Assembly (NCBI GenBank): GCA_007827375.1
Contig: VISH01000002.1
Coordinates: 1,141,001 to 1,205,000 of the forward strand
DNA length: 64,000 nt
Reading direction: 5' to 3'
Origin: Alteromonadaceae bacterium 2753L.S.0a.02
GTDB taxonomy: Bacteria; Pseudomonadota; Gammaproteobacteria; Pseudomonadales; Cellvibrionaceae
Shown here one piece after another: positions 24,133 to 33,077 of the stretch. The translations under genes and the position numbers were made by a program. The notes beneath the pieces were generated by a model, which was given only the letters and a program-made list of their open reading frames with translations, was not told the origin of the DNA and ran no database searches. How positions within the stretch are numbered: the first letter of the stretch is position 1; every line of letters starts with the position of its first letter.

Positions 24133-24666
24133 ATGCCGCTTATTCTCGGCGTCGACCCCGGCTCACGAAAAATGGGGTATGGCGTTATCAATGCCACGGG
24201 CGGCAAGCTCGAATATGTTGCCAGCGGTGTGATACGGGTGCCGGAACCTCTCTTGGTTGCCGATTGTCTCGCAGAGCGCCTCAAGGTGATTTTCGATTCA
24301 CTCAGCGAGATTATTGAATATCATCAGCCGCAGGAATTCGCTATTGAGCAAGTGTTCATGTCCAAAAGCGCGAGCTCAGCGTTAAAGCTGGGGCAGGCGC
24401 GTGGCGCTGCTATCGTTGCTGCGGTCAACCAAAATCTCCCGGTATCGGAATACGAAGCGCGTAAAATTAAGCAGGCTGTAGTGGGTACGGGGGCGGCAGA
24501 CAAATTTCAGGTGCAGCATATGGTGCGTACACTGCTCAAGCTTCCCAAGGCGCCACCCGAAGATGCCTCCGACGCATTGGCCGTTGCTATCTGCCACGCT
24601 AATAGCCAACAAAACCTAATTCGCATGGCCGGCGCACGGCGGTTTCGACGCGGTCGTACCGTTTAA
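24133..24666 (+). CDS. ruvC: Crossover junction endodeoxyribonuclease RuvC
   Basis: 177 residues from ATG 24133, which follows GGGAG at 8 nt; the longer frame from 24106 adds an unsupported tail. Catalytic acidic residues are at the expected places: Asp8 in ILGVDPGSRKMGYG, Glu72 in FAIEQVF, and Asp144 and Asp147 in PEDASDALAVAICH. Role: dimeric resolvase that nicks Holliday junctions brought by RuvAB. It is the first gene of ruvCAB, 28 bp before ruvA. Confidence 0.97.
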   Translation: MPLILGVDPGSRKMGYGVINATGGKLEYVASGVIRVPEPLLVADCLAERLKVIFDSLSEIIEYHQPQEFAIEQVFMSKSASSALKLGQARGAAIVAAVNQNLPVSEYEARKIKQAVVGTGAADKFQVQHMVRTLLKLPKAPPEDASDALAVAICHANSQQNLIRMAGARRFRRGRTV

Positions 24667-24694
24667 TAGATAAAGAAAGGGGACAAACAATTAC

Positions 24695-25306
24695 ATGATA
24701 GGCAGGCTCAACGGCAAACTTATTGTTAAGCAGGCACCGCAACTTATGGTGGATATTCAAGGGGTGGGCTACGATTTGTTGGCGCCTATGTCTACATTCT
24801 ATCAGTTGCCTGAATTGAATCAGGGGGTTGTTTTACATACACATTTCGCTGTGAGCGAGACTTCGCAACAACTCTACGGTTTCATCAATGAAAAAGACCG
24901 AGACTTCTTCCGCCTGCTGATTAAAATAAATGGGGTTGGCCCCAAAATGGCCGTGGGTATTATGTCGATGGAAACCGCAGACATCGTGCGCTGTGTTGCT
25001 CAAGACAATGTCACCGCGCTTGTTAAAGTCCCGGGTGTGGGTAAAAAAACTGCGGAGCGTCTTATTATTGAAATGCGCGATAAGCTCAAAGCTTGGGACA
25101 TACCTTCAGCTGCCGGCGCGGGAGCGGCCGAGTTGGTGAGTGTTCCCAGTCAAAGTAGCATAGTTGCAGAAGCAGAAAGTGCGCTCATCGCACTGGGCTA
25201 CAAACCTGTGGAGGCGGCCAAGGCCGTTTCCAAGGTTGCCAGTGATGATATCACCCGCGCCGAGGAACTCATTCGGCTGGCCTTGCGCAGTATGATCCCG
25301 GCATAA
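24695..25306 (+). CDS. ruvA: Holliday junction branch-migration complex subunit RuvA
   Basis: 203 residues. Domain I is an OB-fold (MIGRLNGKLIVKQAP...VDIQGVGYDLLAP), domain II has two helix-hairpin-helix motifs (LIKINGVGPKMAVGIM and LVKVPGVGKKTAERLI), and domain III (AESALIALGYKPVEAAKAV) is the RuvB-contacting three-helix bundle after a flexible linker. It binds four-way junctions as a tetramer and loads RuvB. The preceding sequence has AAAGGGG, 13 nt from the ATG. Length matches the family. Confidence 0.97.
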   Translation: MIGRLNGKLIVKQAPQLMVDIQGVGYDLLAPMSTFYQLPELNQGVVLHTHFAVSETSQQLYGFINEKDRDFFRLLIKINGVGPKMAVGIMSMETADIVRCVAQDNVTALVKVPGVGKKTAERLIIEMRDKLKAWDIPSAAGAGAAELVSVPSQSSIVAEAESALIALGYKPVEAAKAVSKVASDDITRAEELIRLALRSMIPA

Positions 25307-25339
25307 TACCCAGCGAATCTCTCACAGCCGCAAAATACC

Positions 25340-26383
25340 ATGATAGAACAAGACCGCATCGTCGACGGCCAGGCGCAGCCCCGCGAAGAACAACTGGATC
25401 GCGCCGTTCGCCCCAAGCGGTTGGCAGAGTATATCGGCCAACCAGCGGTAAAAGAGCAGATGGAAATCTTTATGGGCGCGGCGCGCAAACGCGGCGAAGC
25501 GCTCGATCACACGCTGGTTTTTGGTCCTCCCGGCCTCGGTAAAACAACACTCGCAAACATTATTGCGACAGAAATGGGCGGCGACCTCAAAACAACCTCT
25601 GGGCCAGTACTCGACAAAGCTGGCGATCTCGCTGCGCTAATGACTAACCTCGAAGCCGGTGATGTACTATTCATTGACGAAATTCATCGTCTCAGTCCGG
25701 TGGTGGAAGAAATTCTTTACCCCGCCATGGAGGATTTTCAGCTCGATATCATGATCGGTGAAGGCCCCGCAGCGCGCTCCATCAAACTCGAATTACCGCC
25801 ATTCACCCTCGTGGGAGCTACAACCCGTGCCGGCTTGCTCACATCTCCGCTCCGTGATCGGTTTGGCATTGTGCAGCGCCTTGAGTTTTATAATGTTGCC
25901 GACCTCACGCATATCGTAAAGCGCAGTGCTGCGCTTTCTGGAGTTGCCATTGAAGATTCCGGTGGGGTTGAAATCGCGCGTCGCGCGCGCGGCACGCCGC
26001 GTATCGCCAATCGTTTATTACGGCGAGTGAGGGACTACGCCGAGGTTAAGGGCGATGGCGTGATCACTGCGGAAATCGCAGATAGCGCGCTGAATATGCT
26101 GAATGTTGACAACCACGGTTTCGATCATATGGACCGCAGATTGCTTCTGGCGCTCATCGAGAAATTCTCTGGTGGCCCGGTGGGCGTCGACAGCCTTGCA
26201 GCGGCAATTAGCGAAGAGCGCGATACCATAGAGGACGTGCTCGAGCCCTATCTCATACAGCAGGGTTACGTGATTCGCACACCGCGCGGCCGCATGGCAA
26301 CACAGCACGCTTATACCCATTTCGGTATGCCTGCACCTAAACATATCGATAATCAACAGCAGGAAAACCTTCCCGGAATTTGA
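25340..26383 (+). CDS. ruvB: Holliday junction branch-migration ATPase RuvB
   Basis: 347 residues. It opens with a polar arm and RPKRLAEYIGQPAVKEQM; Walker A is FGPPGLGKTTLA (~60-71), Walker B VLFIDEIHRL (~110-119), sensor 1 LVGATTRAGLLTSPLRDRFG (~155-174), and the winged-helix domain at the end has GRMATQHAYTHFG. It is the hexameric motor for branch migration. The stop codon lies just before the GTG start of ybgC, so ruvCAB may read through into the Tol-Pal operon. Confidence 0.97.
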   Translation: MIEQDRIVDGQAQPREEQLDRAVRPKRLAEYIGQPAVKEQMEIFMGAARKRGEALDHTLVFGPPGLGKTTLANIIATEMGGDLKTTSGPVLDKAGDLAALMTNLEAGDVLFIDEIHRLSPVVEEILYPAMEDFQLDIMIGEGPAARSIKLELPPFTLVGATTRAGLLTSPLRDRFGIVQRLEFYNVADLTHIVKRSAALSGVAIEDSGGVEIARRARGTPRIANRLLRRVRDYAEVKGDGVITAEIADSALNMLNVDNHGFDHMDRRLLLALIEKFSGGPVGVDSLAAAISEERDTIEDVLEPYLIQQGYVIRTPRGRMATQHAYTHFGMPAPKHIDNQQQENLPGI

Positions 26384-26385
26384 GC

Positions 26386-26799
26386 GTGAAAGAATTTTCT
26401 GTGCCACTACGGGTCTATATTGAAGACACCGATGCGGGCGGTATTGTGTACTACGCCAACTATCTAAAGTTTATGGAGCGCGCCCGTACGGAGTTGTTGC
26501 GCAGCTTCGGTTTTGGCAAAGCAGCAACACCAGACAGCGAATCTTTATTGGTGGTGGCCTCGGCAGACATTAAATACCTGGCGCCAGCGCGCCTGGATGA
26601 TGAATTGCTGGTGACTGCAAATTTTCAAAAAGTGGCTAAAACTTATCTGGTATTTACACAACAGGTTCTGTGTAATAGCCGCTGTTTGTGCACCGCGCAA
26701 GTGAAAGTTGCCTCGGTTAGCAAAGACACAATGAAACCATCGCCGCTGCCCTCAGACCTGGTAGCAGCGCTGAAAAACTTTTGGGGGAATCCGCTCTAA
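26386..26799 (+). CDS. ybgC: Tol-Pal-associated acyl-CoA thioesterase YbgC
   Basis: About 137 residues, hotdog fold. The active-site region YIEDTDAGGIVYYANYLKFMERARTELLR is diagnostic of 4-hydroxybenzoyl-CoA thioesterase/YbgC proteins. The start is taken as GTG 26386; TTG 26380, overlapping the ruvB stop, is possible. Family knowledge: hydrolyses acyl-CoA thioesters and is linked to phospholipid metabolism; it commonly heads tol-pal operons. Its stop overlaps the tolQ ATG (TAATG). Confidence 0.93.
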   Translation: MKEFSVPLRVYIEDTDAGGIVYYANYLKFMERARTELLRSFGFGKAATPDSESLLVVASADIKYLAPARLDDELLVTANFQKVAKTYLVFTQQVLCNSRCLCTAQVKVASVSKDTMKPSPLPSDLVAALKNFWGNPL

Positions 26800-27488
26800 T
26801 GAATCAAGAACCGCTTTCTATTTTGCACTTGGTACTCAATGCCAGCGCCCTAGTGCAATTGGTGATGTTGCTGCTATTAGTGGCATCACTCTTGTCGTGG
26901 ATCATGATCATGCAGCGCGGTCTGTATCAGAGCAAGGCGCGTCAGGCGTTCAAGGCCTTTGAAGCGCAATTCTGGTCAGGTATTGATTTAACGCAGTTGT
27001 ATCGCCAAGGCAACAGCAATGCGAATAAACAATCCACCGAAGGGGTCGAAAATATTTTTCGTGCGGGTTTTAAAGAATTTACCCGTCTGAGACAACAAGG
27101 TAGTACTGACCCAGATGCAATTATGGAAGGAACGCAACGTGCCATGCGCGTTGCTCACAGCCGTGAAGAAGAAAAACTCGAAGCTAATCTGCCATTTCTT
27201 GCCAGCGTGGCTTCGGTAAGCCCCTATGTGGGTTTGTTCGGCACTGTATGGGGAATTATGAATTCATTCCGCGGGCTGGCTAATGTACATCAAGCGACGC
27301 TTGCCACTGTGGCTCCGGGAATTTCCGAAGCCTTGGTTGCCACTGCGATGGGATTGTTTGCGGCCATTCCGGCGGTGTTAGCTTACAACCGGTTTTCCGC
27401 TAACGCCGAGCAGCTTACCGGCAAATACTTAACCTTCGCAGAAGAATTTTCATCAATTTTGCACCGCCAAGTGCACAGCAAAAGTTAA
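26799..27488 (+). CDS. tolQ: Tol-Pal system proton-channel protein TolQ
   Basis: 229 residues. It has three membrane segments: ~16-36 (ALVQLVMLLLLVASLLSWIM), ~135-155 and ~170-190. The ExbB/TolQ/MotA motif region ASVSPYVGLFGTVWGIMNSF and VAPGISEALVATAMGLFAAIPAVLAYN are clear. With TolR it forms the proton-driven motor that energises TolA for outer-membrane constriction at division. The start ATG overlaps the ybgC stop codon. Confidence 0.96.
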   Translation: MNQEPLSILHLVLNASALVQLVMLLLLVASLLSWIMIMQRGLYQSKARQAFKAFEAQFWSGIDLTQLYRQGNSNANKQSTEGVENIFRAGFKEFTRLRQQGSTDPDAIMEGTQRAMRVAHSREEEKLEANLPFLASVASVSPYVGLFGTVWGIMNSFRGLANVHQATLATVAPGISEALVATAMGLFAAIPAVLAYNRFSANAEQLTGKYLTFAEEFSSILHRQVHSKS

Positions 27489-27508
27489 TCTGAAATTGAT
27501 ACTTGCCC

Positions 27509-27931
27509 ATGTCGCAGAATAAAAAACGCAAACCCATGGCAGAGATCAACGTCGTACCCTATATCGACGTCATGCTGGTATTGCTGGTGGTCTTTATGGT
27601 GACTGCACCCTTATTAATGCAGGGTGTGAAAGTCGATCTTCCGCAGGCTCCATCTGCACCGATTGATAACAAAGATGATGAACCGCTGATCGTTTCCGTT
27701 AAACCAGACGGTAGCTATTACCTTAATCTCGGCAAGGATCAAAAGCAGGCACGGCCTCTCGCGGAAGTGACTGATATGGTGGCCAAGGTGCTGCGCCAAA
27801 AACCCAATACACCTGTGCTCGTGTGGGGTGACAGTAAAGTTGAATACGGTGTTGTGGTGGCACTTATGACAGAACTGCAGGGGGCAGGTGCACCTTCGGT
27901 GGGTTTGGTAACTGATCCGCCCGTTAACTGA
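27509..27931 (+). CDS. tolR: Tol-Pal system protein TolR
   Basis: About 140 residues (ATG 27509). A basic N-terminus (SQNKKRKPMAEINVVPYIDVMLVLLVVFMV) leads into one membrane span with the conserved Asp of the ExbD/TolR proton path in YIDVM. The periplasmic domain follows (VKVDLPQAPSAP..., LIVSVKPDGSYYLN). The stop overlaps tolA (TGATG), implying coupled translation. Confidence 0.96.
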   Translation: MSQNKKRKPMAEINVVPYIDVMLVLLVVFMVTAPLLMQGVKVDLPQAPSAPIDNKDDEPLIVSVKPDGSYYLNLGKDQKQARPLAEVTDMVAKVLRQKPNTPVLVWGDSKVEYGVVVALMTELQGAGAPSVGLVTDPPVN

Positions 27932-28686
27932 TGCTGCATTTTCTACGTTATTACATTATTCCAATTAGTGTGAGTTTAGCGCTGCACGCAGTGGTTATCG
28001 TACTGCTCATGGTAAATTGGCAAAGCACGACACCGCCAAAAAAAATCGCTACACCCAGATATATCGAAGCGAAACTGGTTGAACTAAAACCTAAAACAAA
28101 AAAAGCATCGGCTAAAAAACAACCAAAAATAGTAGATCTCACCGCAAAACGCCGCGAGCAGGAAAAAGAAAAAAAACTCGCCGAACAAAAGCGTCAGCGG
28201 CAAATCAAACAGCAGCAGGAAGCAGAGAAAAAAGCCGCCGATAAAAAACGCCGCGAGCAGGAAGAGCGCGATCGTCTGGCGCAACAGGAGCGCGAACGTG
28301 ATCAGCAGCGTAAACAACGCATGCAGCAGGAGTTTGAGCAGGCACTTCAGGAAGAGCAGGGCTTACTACTGGAAGATGAATACGCTACTCAAGCGCAAAG
28401 CTATGCGGATGTTATTCGGCGCAGAATTGAACAGAATTGGAGCCGGCCACCTTCGGCACGCAATGGCATGCGATGCGAACTCACCATTGATATGGTGCCA
28501 AACGGTCGCATAATAGATGTTAATATCAAAACCGGGAGTGGCAGTGCTGCATTTGATCGCTCTGCGATTGCCGCGGTAAAAAAAGTGGATGTGATTCCCG
28601 AAGTGAAAGACATTCCAATAGCAATATTCGAACGCCATTTTAGAAAATTTACTTTAGCTTTTCAGCCAGAGGATCTTAGACAATGA
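27931..28686 (+). CDS. tolA: Tol-Pal system protein TolA
   Basis: 251 residues. Domain I is an N-terminal membrane span (~8-28), with the SxxxH-type motif SVSLALHAVV. Domain II (~50-150) is a long Lys/Glu/Gln-rich helix (EKEKKLAEQKRQRQIKQQQE...) that crosses the periplasm. Domain III (~160-251) is a TonB-like C-terminal fold (YADVIRRRIEQNWSRPP, FDRSAIAAVKKV). It links TolQR to TolB/Pal. It overlaps tolB by 4 bp (ATGA). Confidence 0.95.
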   Translation: MLHFLRYYIIPISVSLALHAVVIVLLMVNWQSTTPPKKIATPRYIEAKLVELKPKTKKASAKKQPKIVDLTAKRREQEKEKKLAEQKRQRQIKQQQEAEKKAADKKRREQEERDRLAQQERERDQQRKQRMQQEFEQALQEEQGLLLEDEYATQAQSYADVIRRRIEQNWSRPPSARNGMRCELTIDMVPNGRIIDVNIKTGSGSAAFDRSAIAAVKKVDVIPEVKDIPIAIFERHFRKFTLAFQPEDLRQ

Positions 28687-29978
28687 AATTAAAGTTGGTG
28701 TTGCTACCAATGATCTTGCTCGCTTCTTTCGCTGCTCGCGCGGAGCTGACGATCGAAATTACTCAGGGCATGGACAACCCGACACCAATCGCCATTGTGC
28801 CTTTCTCCGGTGGAGCTAAGTTGCCAGAAAACATTCAGCAAATTGTCTCAGGTGATTTATTGCGCAGCGGATTTTTCAGTCCGGTTCCGCCTCAAGATAT
28901 GCTGTCGACCCCCTGGCGCGAGCAGGATATTTTTTATCGCGATTGGCGGGTTCTGGGCACTGAATATCTGGTTATTGGACAAATACAACAAAGTGCCAGC
29001 AGTTCCCCCAATAACTATGTCATTGAATTTGGGCTTTACGATGTGCTTGGGCAACGCAATTTGTTAAAGCGGGTTATCTCCGGAAGCAGCAGCGAATTAC
29101 GCGATCTGGCTCACCTTATCAGTGATACGGTGTATCAGGCGATCACGGGAATTCGCGGCGCATTTTCAACAAAAATTCTCTATATAGAAGATCTCAAACG
29201 CGAAGGTGCCGGACGCTATCGCTTGGTAAAGGCGGACGCTGATGGTGCGCGTGACAAAGTACTGTTTTCTTCGAGTGAACCGTTGCTTTCTCCGGCTTGG
29301 TCCAACGACATGACGCAAGTGGCGTATGTGTCTTTTGAGACCGGACGAGCAGCAATATTCCGTCAGAATTTATTCACCGGGGTGAGAGAACAATTAACCA
29401 ATTTTCAGGGGTTAAATGGCGCACCCAGTTGGTCCCCCGACGGCAGTAAACTCGCCATGGTGTTATCAAAAGATGGGAACCCCGAGATTTACGTATTGGA
29501 AATGGGATCGCGAAAGTTAACACGTGTGACGCGACATTTTGCGATTGATACCGAACCAAACTGGACGGCGGACGGTAAAGGGCTAATATTTACATCTAAT
29601 CGTGGTGGTAACCCACAAATTTACCAAGTGGGGCTTGAAACCGGACGGGTAGAACGCTTAACCTTCGAAGGAGATTACAACGCCAGACCACGAATTACAC
29701 CCGACGGTAAAAGTCTTGTCATGGTTCATCGTTATAAAGGTGTATTTCACATAGCATGGCAAGACATAGCCTCCGGCGATATGCGAATTCTCACGGAAAC
29801 TTGGCTTGACGAATCGCCAAGCATAGCGCCTAATGGCGCCATGTTGATGTATGCTACAAAGCATAACAATAAAGGAGTTCTTGCTGCTGTATCGATGGAT
29901 GCAGGAGTAAAATTCAGATTACCCTCGAAACAAGGTGATGTGCGGGAACCGGCATGGTCTCCATTCGTCGGCGAGTGA
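28683..29978 (+). CDS. tolB: Tol-Pal system beta-propeller protein TolB
   Basis: 431 residues with a Sec signal peptide (cut after ARA, about residue 20). The N-terminal domain (~25-165) includes IAIVPFSGGAKLPENI and the TolA-box region. The six-bladed propeller (~175-431) shows repeated blades with PAWSNDMTQVAYVS, PSWSPDGSKLAMV, PNWTADGKGLIFTSNRGG and PRITPDGKSLVMV. It is periplasmic and binds Pal and TolA. The distance to pal is about 56 bp. Confidence 0.96.
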   Translation: MKLKLVLLPMILLASFAARAELTIEITQGMDNPTPIAIVPFSGGAKLPENIQQIVSGDLLRSGFFSPVPPQDMLSTPWREQDIFYRDWRVLGTEYLVIGQIQQSASSSPNNYVIEFGLYDVLGQRNLLKRVISGSSSELRDLAHLISDTVYQAITGIRGAFSTKILYIEDLKREGAGRYRLVKADADGARDKVLFSSSEPLLSPAWSNDMTQVAYVSFETGRAAIFRQNLFTGVREQLTNFQGLNGAPSWSPDGSKLAMVLSKDGNPEIYVLEMGSRKLTRVTRHFAIDTEPNWTADGKGLIFTSNRGGNPQIYQVGLETGRVERLTFEGDYNARPRITPDGKSLVMVHRYKGVFHIAWQDIASGDMRILTETWLDESPSIAPNGAMLMYATKHNNKGVLAAVSMDAGVKFRLPSKQGDVREPAWSPFVGE

Positions 29979-30034
29979 GTGGGTTCAATAAATGGGTTTG
30001 AAACGCTTTTTATTAACACTTGGGAGTGATAAAA

Positions 30035-30517
30035 ATGAGTAACATCTTAAAATCCTTTTTGACCTTGGTTGCTGTTTTGGGCCTATTGGCAGGTTGTTCT
30101 TCTAATTCTACTGTTGATGACGAACCTGTGGTTGAAGCAACACCTGAACCTACTATGGAGCCACAAGAAGTCGATCCATATGAAGCCGTTAAAGATCTGG
30201 CAACTGTGTTCTACTTTGATTTTGACCAATCTATTCTGAAAGCCGATGCTCGCGCTGCATTGATGGTATACGCTGAAGTATTGAAAGAAGCTCCTAAGTC
30301 CGTACGTTTGGAAGGTCACGCCGATGAGCGCGGAACCCGCGAATACAACATGGCTTTGGGTGAGCGTCGAGCCAATGCTGTACGCGATTTCCTGGTTCTT
30401 CAAGGCGTTGATGCTACTCTGATCGAAACTGTAAGTTACGGCGAAGAGCGCCCTGCAGCTGTAGGTAGCGATGAGTCTTCCTGGAGCATGAACCGTCGCG
30501 TTGAAATTCTCCTTTAA
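30035..30517 (+). CDS. pal: Peptidoglycan-associated lipoprotein Pal
   Basis: 160 residues from ATG 30035, preceded by GGGAGTG at a good distance. The lipobox LLAGC puts the lipidated Cys at residue 21. After a Pro/Glu-rich linker the OmpA-like domain appears: VFYFDFDQSILKADARAALM and LEGHADERGTREYNMALGERRANAV, carrying the Asp and Arg residues that bind diaminopimelate of peptidoglycan. It anchors the outer membrane to the wall. Confidence 0.97.
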   Translation: MSNILKSFLTLVAVLGLLAGCSSNSTVDDEPVVEATPEPTMEPQEVDPYEAVKDLATVFYFDFDQSILKADARAALMVYAEVLKEAPKSVRLEGHADERGTREYNMALGERRANAVRDFLVLQGVDATLIETVSYGEERPAAVGSDESSWSMNRRVEILL

Positions 30518-30547
30518 GATTTCAAGCGAAAATAACACCTGAGATTT

Positions 30548-31312
30548 ATGCTTAGATATACATTAGCCGCCGTCTTAATGACGGCGGTTTGCGTTGTTTC
30601 CGCACAGGTTGAAGTAATCGACCGCTCTCCCGCCTCTCGCTCTGCAGCTGCACCATCGTCGAATCAGGCTGCTGCACCAGTGAATGGTCAACAAACTGCT
30701 GAGCTCTACTATCAATTGCAATTATTGCAACAAGAGGTGTTGGAGTTACGGGGTTTGGTTGAACAGCAGGCACACGAATTAAAACGCTTAAAACAGCAGC
30801 GTTTAGACGATTACCTGGATTTGGATCGCCGCTTGAGTCAGTTGAGTGGAACGTCGTCAAATGCTAAACCTGCCAACTCTTCTACGAGTACTACAACTGC
30901 GGCAAGTAATTCGGATACAGCAGCGTCCTCTTCAAAAGATGAGCTAAAAAGCTACCGGGATGCCATAGATCTGGTGCTTAAAAAGCAGGATTACGACGCC
31001 GCAATTGTCAAACTAAAAGAGCACCTGGCGAACTTTCCCCGGGGTCGCTACGCGGGAAATGCGCTTTATTGGCTCGGAGAAATCTATTTATTGAAAGGTG
31101 AGTTGGAAAACTCCCGGCAGTGGTTCGTGCAATTGTTGACTGATTTCCCTAATCACCCTAAAGAGCCAGATGCGCAGTTCAAGTTGGGCAAGGTTTACTA
31201 TCAGCTCGGTGACAAAAGTCAATCCAAGGCTTTGCTTCAGGAAGCGGCTAAGAGCAAAGGCAACGTGGCCAAGCTCGCTCAAGATTACTTGAAGGCTAAT
31301 TTCGACAGTTAA
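30548..31312 (+). CDS. cpoB: Cell division coordinator CpoB (YbgF)
   Basis: 254 residues with a signal peptide (cut after VSA, ~residue 19). Residues ~50-100 form a coiled coil (AELYYQLQLLQQEVLELRGLVEQQ...) used for trimerisation, followed by a Ser/Thr/Ala-rich linker and TPR repeats from ~135 (YRDAIDLVLKKQDYDAAI, YWLGEIYLLKGELENSRQWF, FKLGKVYYQLGDKSQSKAL). Family knowledge: coordinates septal peptidoglycan synthesis with Tol-driven outer-membrane constriction. It is the last gene of the tol operon and is followed by a terminator. Confidence 0.94.
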   Translation: MLRYTLAAVLMTAVCVVSAQVEVIDRSPASRSAAAPSSNQAAAPVNGQQTAELYYQLQLLQQEVLELRGLVEQQAHELKRLKQQRLDDYLDLDRRLSQLSGTSSNAKPANSSTSTTTAASNSDTAASSSKDELKSYRDAIDLVLKKQDYDAAIVKLKEHLANFPRGRYAGNALYWLGEIYLLKGELENSRQWFVQLLTDFPNHPKEPDAQFKLGKVYYQLGDKSQSKALLQEAAKSKGNVAKLAQDYLKANFDS

Positions 31313-31321
31313 GCTTTAAGA

Positions 31322-31353
31322 AACAGCCTCTAGAGCTACAATCTAGGGCTGTT
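31322..31353 (+). terminator. Intrinsic terminator after cpoB
   Basis: AACAGCCTCTAGA / TCTAGGGCTGTT pair with one bulged T around a 7-nt loop, followed by CATTTTC. It lies 10 bp past the cpoB stop codon. Confidence 0.8.
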
Positions 31354-31423
31354 CATTTTCTATTCGCTCTCGCTCTCAGTTTTCGTTAAAATGCGCCCCC
31401 TTTTTTCTCCGGGTATTCGCCGC

Positions 31424-32068
31424 ATGACAGAACTACGCATCACTGAAATTTTCCACTCGCTGCAAGGCGAAGCGGTTACCGTGGGATTGCCGACGGTGTT
31501 TGTGCGGCTTACCGGTTGTCCTTTGCGTTGCCAGTATTGCGATTCGGAGTACGCTTTTTTCGGCGGTGAAAAAATAACCGTTGACGAAATTGTTGCACGC
31601 GTCGCTGCCTACGAGTGCAAATTAGTGTGTGTGACAGGGGGTGAACCACTCGCACAGCCCAATTGTTTAACCTTGCTCAATACACTTTGTGATGAGGGCT
31701 TTATTGTGTCACTGGAAACCAGCGGTGCAATGGATATCTCAGCAGTAGACTCTCGTGTGAGTGTTGTTATGGATCTGAAAACGCCTGGCTCTGGGGAGCA
31801 AGCGCGCAATCGTTTGGAAAATATCCCGTTATTGCGGCTTAAAGACCAGCTTAAATTTGTTCTCTGCTCTCGCGATGATTATGAGTGGGCGCGTTTCATG
31901 CTTGATCAATACAGCTTGAGTCATCGAGTTGGTGAAATACTATTCTCACCAAGCTATGAGCAGTTGCCTCCAGCACATTTGGCGCAGTGGATACTGGAGG
32001 ATAAACTGGCAGTTCGGTTTCAATTACAACTTCACAAACAGCTCTGGGGAGAAAAACCGGGTGTCTAA
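31424..32068 (+). CDS. queE: 7-carboxy-7-deazaguanine synthase QueE
   Basis: About 214 residues from ATG 31424. The radical SAM motif Cys-x3-Cys-x2-Cys is at Cys32, Cys36 and Cys39 (GCPLRCQYCD), preceded by the substrate-binding EIFHSLQGEAVTVGLPTVFVR. VCVTGGEPL is the conserved SAM-binding GGE segment. It makes the ring-contracted deazaguanine in the queuosine pathway. Its stop overlaps the GTG of queC by 8 bp. Confidence 0.95.
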   Translation: MTELRITEIFHSLQGEAVTVGLPTVFVRLTGCPLRCQYCDSEYAFFGGEKITVDEIVARVAAYECKLVCVTGGEPLAQPNCLTLLNTLCDEGFIVSLETSGAMDISAVDSRVSVVMDLKTPGSGEQARNRLENIPLLRLKDQLKFVLCSRDDYEWARFMLDQYSLSHRVGEILFSPSYEQLPPAHLAQWILEDKLAVRFQLQLHKQLWGEKPGV

Positions 32069-32735
32069 GAAAGCAGTGGTTTTAGTGTCGGGAGGCTTGG
32101 ATTCTGCAACCGTATTGGCGATGGCGAAGAATCAGGGTTATGTTTGTTACACCTTGAGCTTTGACTACGGTCAGCGTCACCGTGCGGAACTTCTCGCGGC
32201 AGAACGCCTTGCTCAGGCCATGGGCGCAATCGAGCATAAAGTCGTCGAACTGGATTTACGCAGTATCGGCGGCTCGGCATTAACAGACGCGACTATCTCT
32301 GTACCGGAGAGTGAAACCCAGGGCATACCTGTCACCTATGTCCCTGCCCGCAACACGATCTTTCTCTCTATTGCTCTCGGTTGGGCGGAAGTACTTGAAG
32401 CGGATGCGATCTTCATTGGTGTAAATGCTGTTGATTATTCTGGCTACCCCGATTGCCGCCCGGAATACATAAAGGCATTCCAGGCAATGGCCTCGCTGGC
32501 TACCAAGGGGGGAGTAGAAGGCAAGCCCGTCGCTATAAAAACTCCGCTGATTGAACTCTCAAAGGCCGATATCATTTGCCAAGGGCACGCCTTGCACGTT
32601 GATTATGGCTTAACTGTCAGCTGCTACCAGGCAGATGACGACGGTCGAGCCTGCGGCAAATGTGACAGTTGCCGTTTGCGAAGTAGGGGCTTCCACGACG
32701 CGGGGGTGGACGATCCCACCCACTACATTTCGTAA
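32061..32735 (+). CDS. queC: 7-cyano-7-deazaguanine synthase QueC
   Basis: 224 residues from GTG 32061, which has GGGGAG about 9-10 nt upstream and overlaps the end of queE; the frame remains open upstream but that part is not protein-like. The PP-loop SGGLDSATVL (~10-19) binds ATP, FDYGQRHRAELLAAERLA follows, and the four Zn-binding Cys are at the C-terminus (SCYQADDD-x-ACGKCDSCRLR). It converts the carboxy to the nitrile product preQ0. Length matches the family. Confidence 0.95.
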   Translation: MSKKAVVLVSGGLDSATVLAMAKNQGYVCYTLSFDYGQRHRAELLAAERLAQAMGAIEHKVVELDLRSIGGSALTDATISVPESETQGIPVTYVPARNTIFLSIALGWAEVLEADAIFIGVNAVDYSGYPDCRPEYIKAFQAMASLATKGGVEGKPVAIKTPLIELSKADIICQGHALHVDYGLTVSCYQADDDGRACGKCDSCRLRSRGFHDAGVDDPTHYIS

Positions 32736-32811
32736 GTGTGAGGGCTATCCAGGCGACATCAATCGCCCTAAGGCTCTTGCTAAAAAGCGACAAAAATCTG
32801 TAAAAAAGAGC

Positions 32812-32839
32812 TTGAGTTTTCAGTTTAAATCATTACTAT
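32812..32839 (+). promoter_or_regulatory. Candidate sigma-70 promoter of the tRNA-Lys pair
   Basis: TTGAGT (32812-32817) and TACTAT (32834-32839) are 16 bp apart. A GC-rich discriminator GCGCC follows, typical of stable-RNA promoters. A perfect hairpin TTTCGGGG-CTA-CCCCGAAA (32849-32867) lies between the promoter and the first tRNA copy, perhaps in the leader. Confidence 0.6.
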
Positions 32840-32885
32840 ATGCGCCTCTTTCGGGGCTACCCCGAAATGTTAATGAGCAGTTTTA

Positions 32886-33032
32886 GGGTCGTTAGCTCAG
32901 TTGGTAGAGCAGTTGGCTTTTAACCAATTGGTCACTGGTTCGACAAAATCGTCGGGAACGATTTTGATCGTCGGCGTAGCCGTCGACCATGAAGTGGCGG
33001 AGCGCAGGAAGCGCGTAGTAATCCAGTACGAC
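32886..33032 (+). pseudogene. tRNA-Lys(UUU) copy interrupted in the T loop by a 77-nt insertion
   Basis: Residues 32886-32943 are identical to the first 58 nt of the intact tRNA-Lys downstream, up to TTCGA of the T loop. A 77-nt insertion follows (32944-33020; the break can slide by one A), then ATCCAGTACGAC (33021-33032) resumes the 3' half of the T arm and acceptor. The last two C of the acceptor strand and the CCA are missing (AAA instead), so two acceptor pairs cannot form. The insert carries a perfect 8-bp hairpin AAAATCGT-CGGGA-ACGATTTT (32945-32965), an imperfect GTCGGC/GCCGTCGAC hairpin and a GCGC-AGGA-AGCGC hairpin. This copy lies between the likely promoter and the intact gene. Confidence 0.85.
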
Positions 33033-33077
33033 AAATAGAAAAGTCGCATCAAAGATGCGTGCATGTAACAAGTTTTA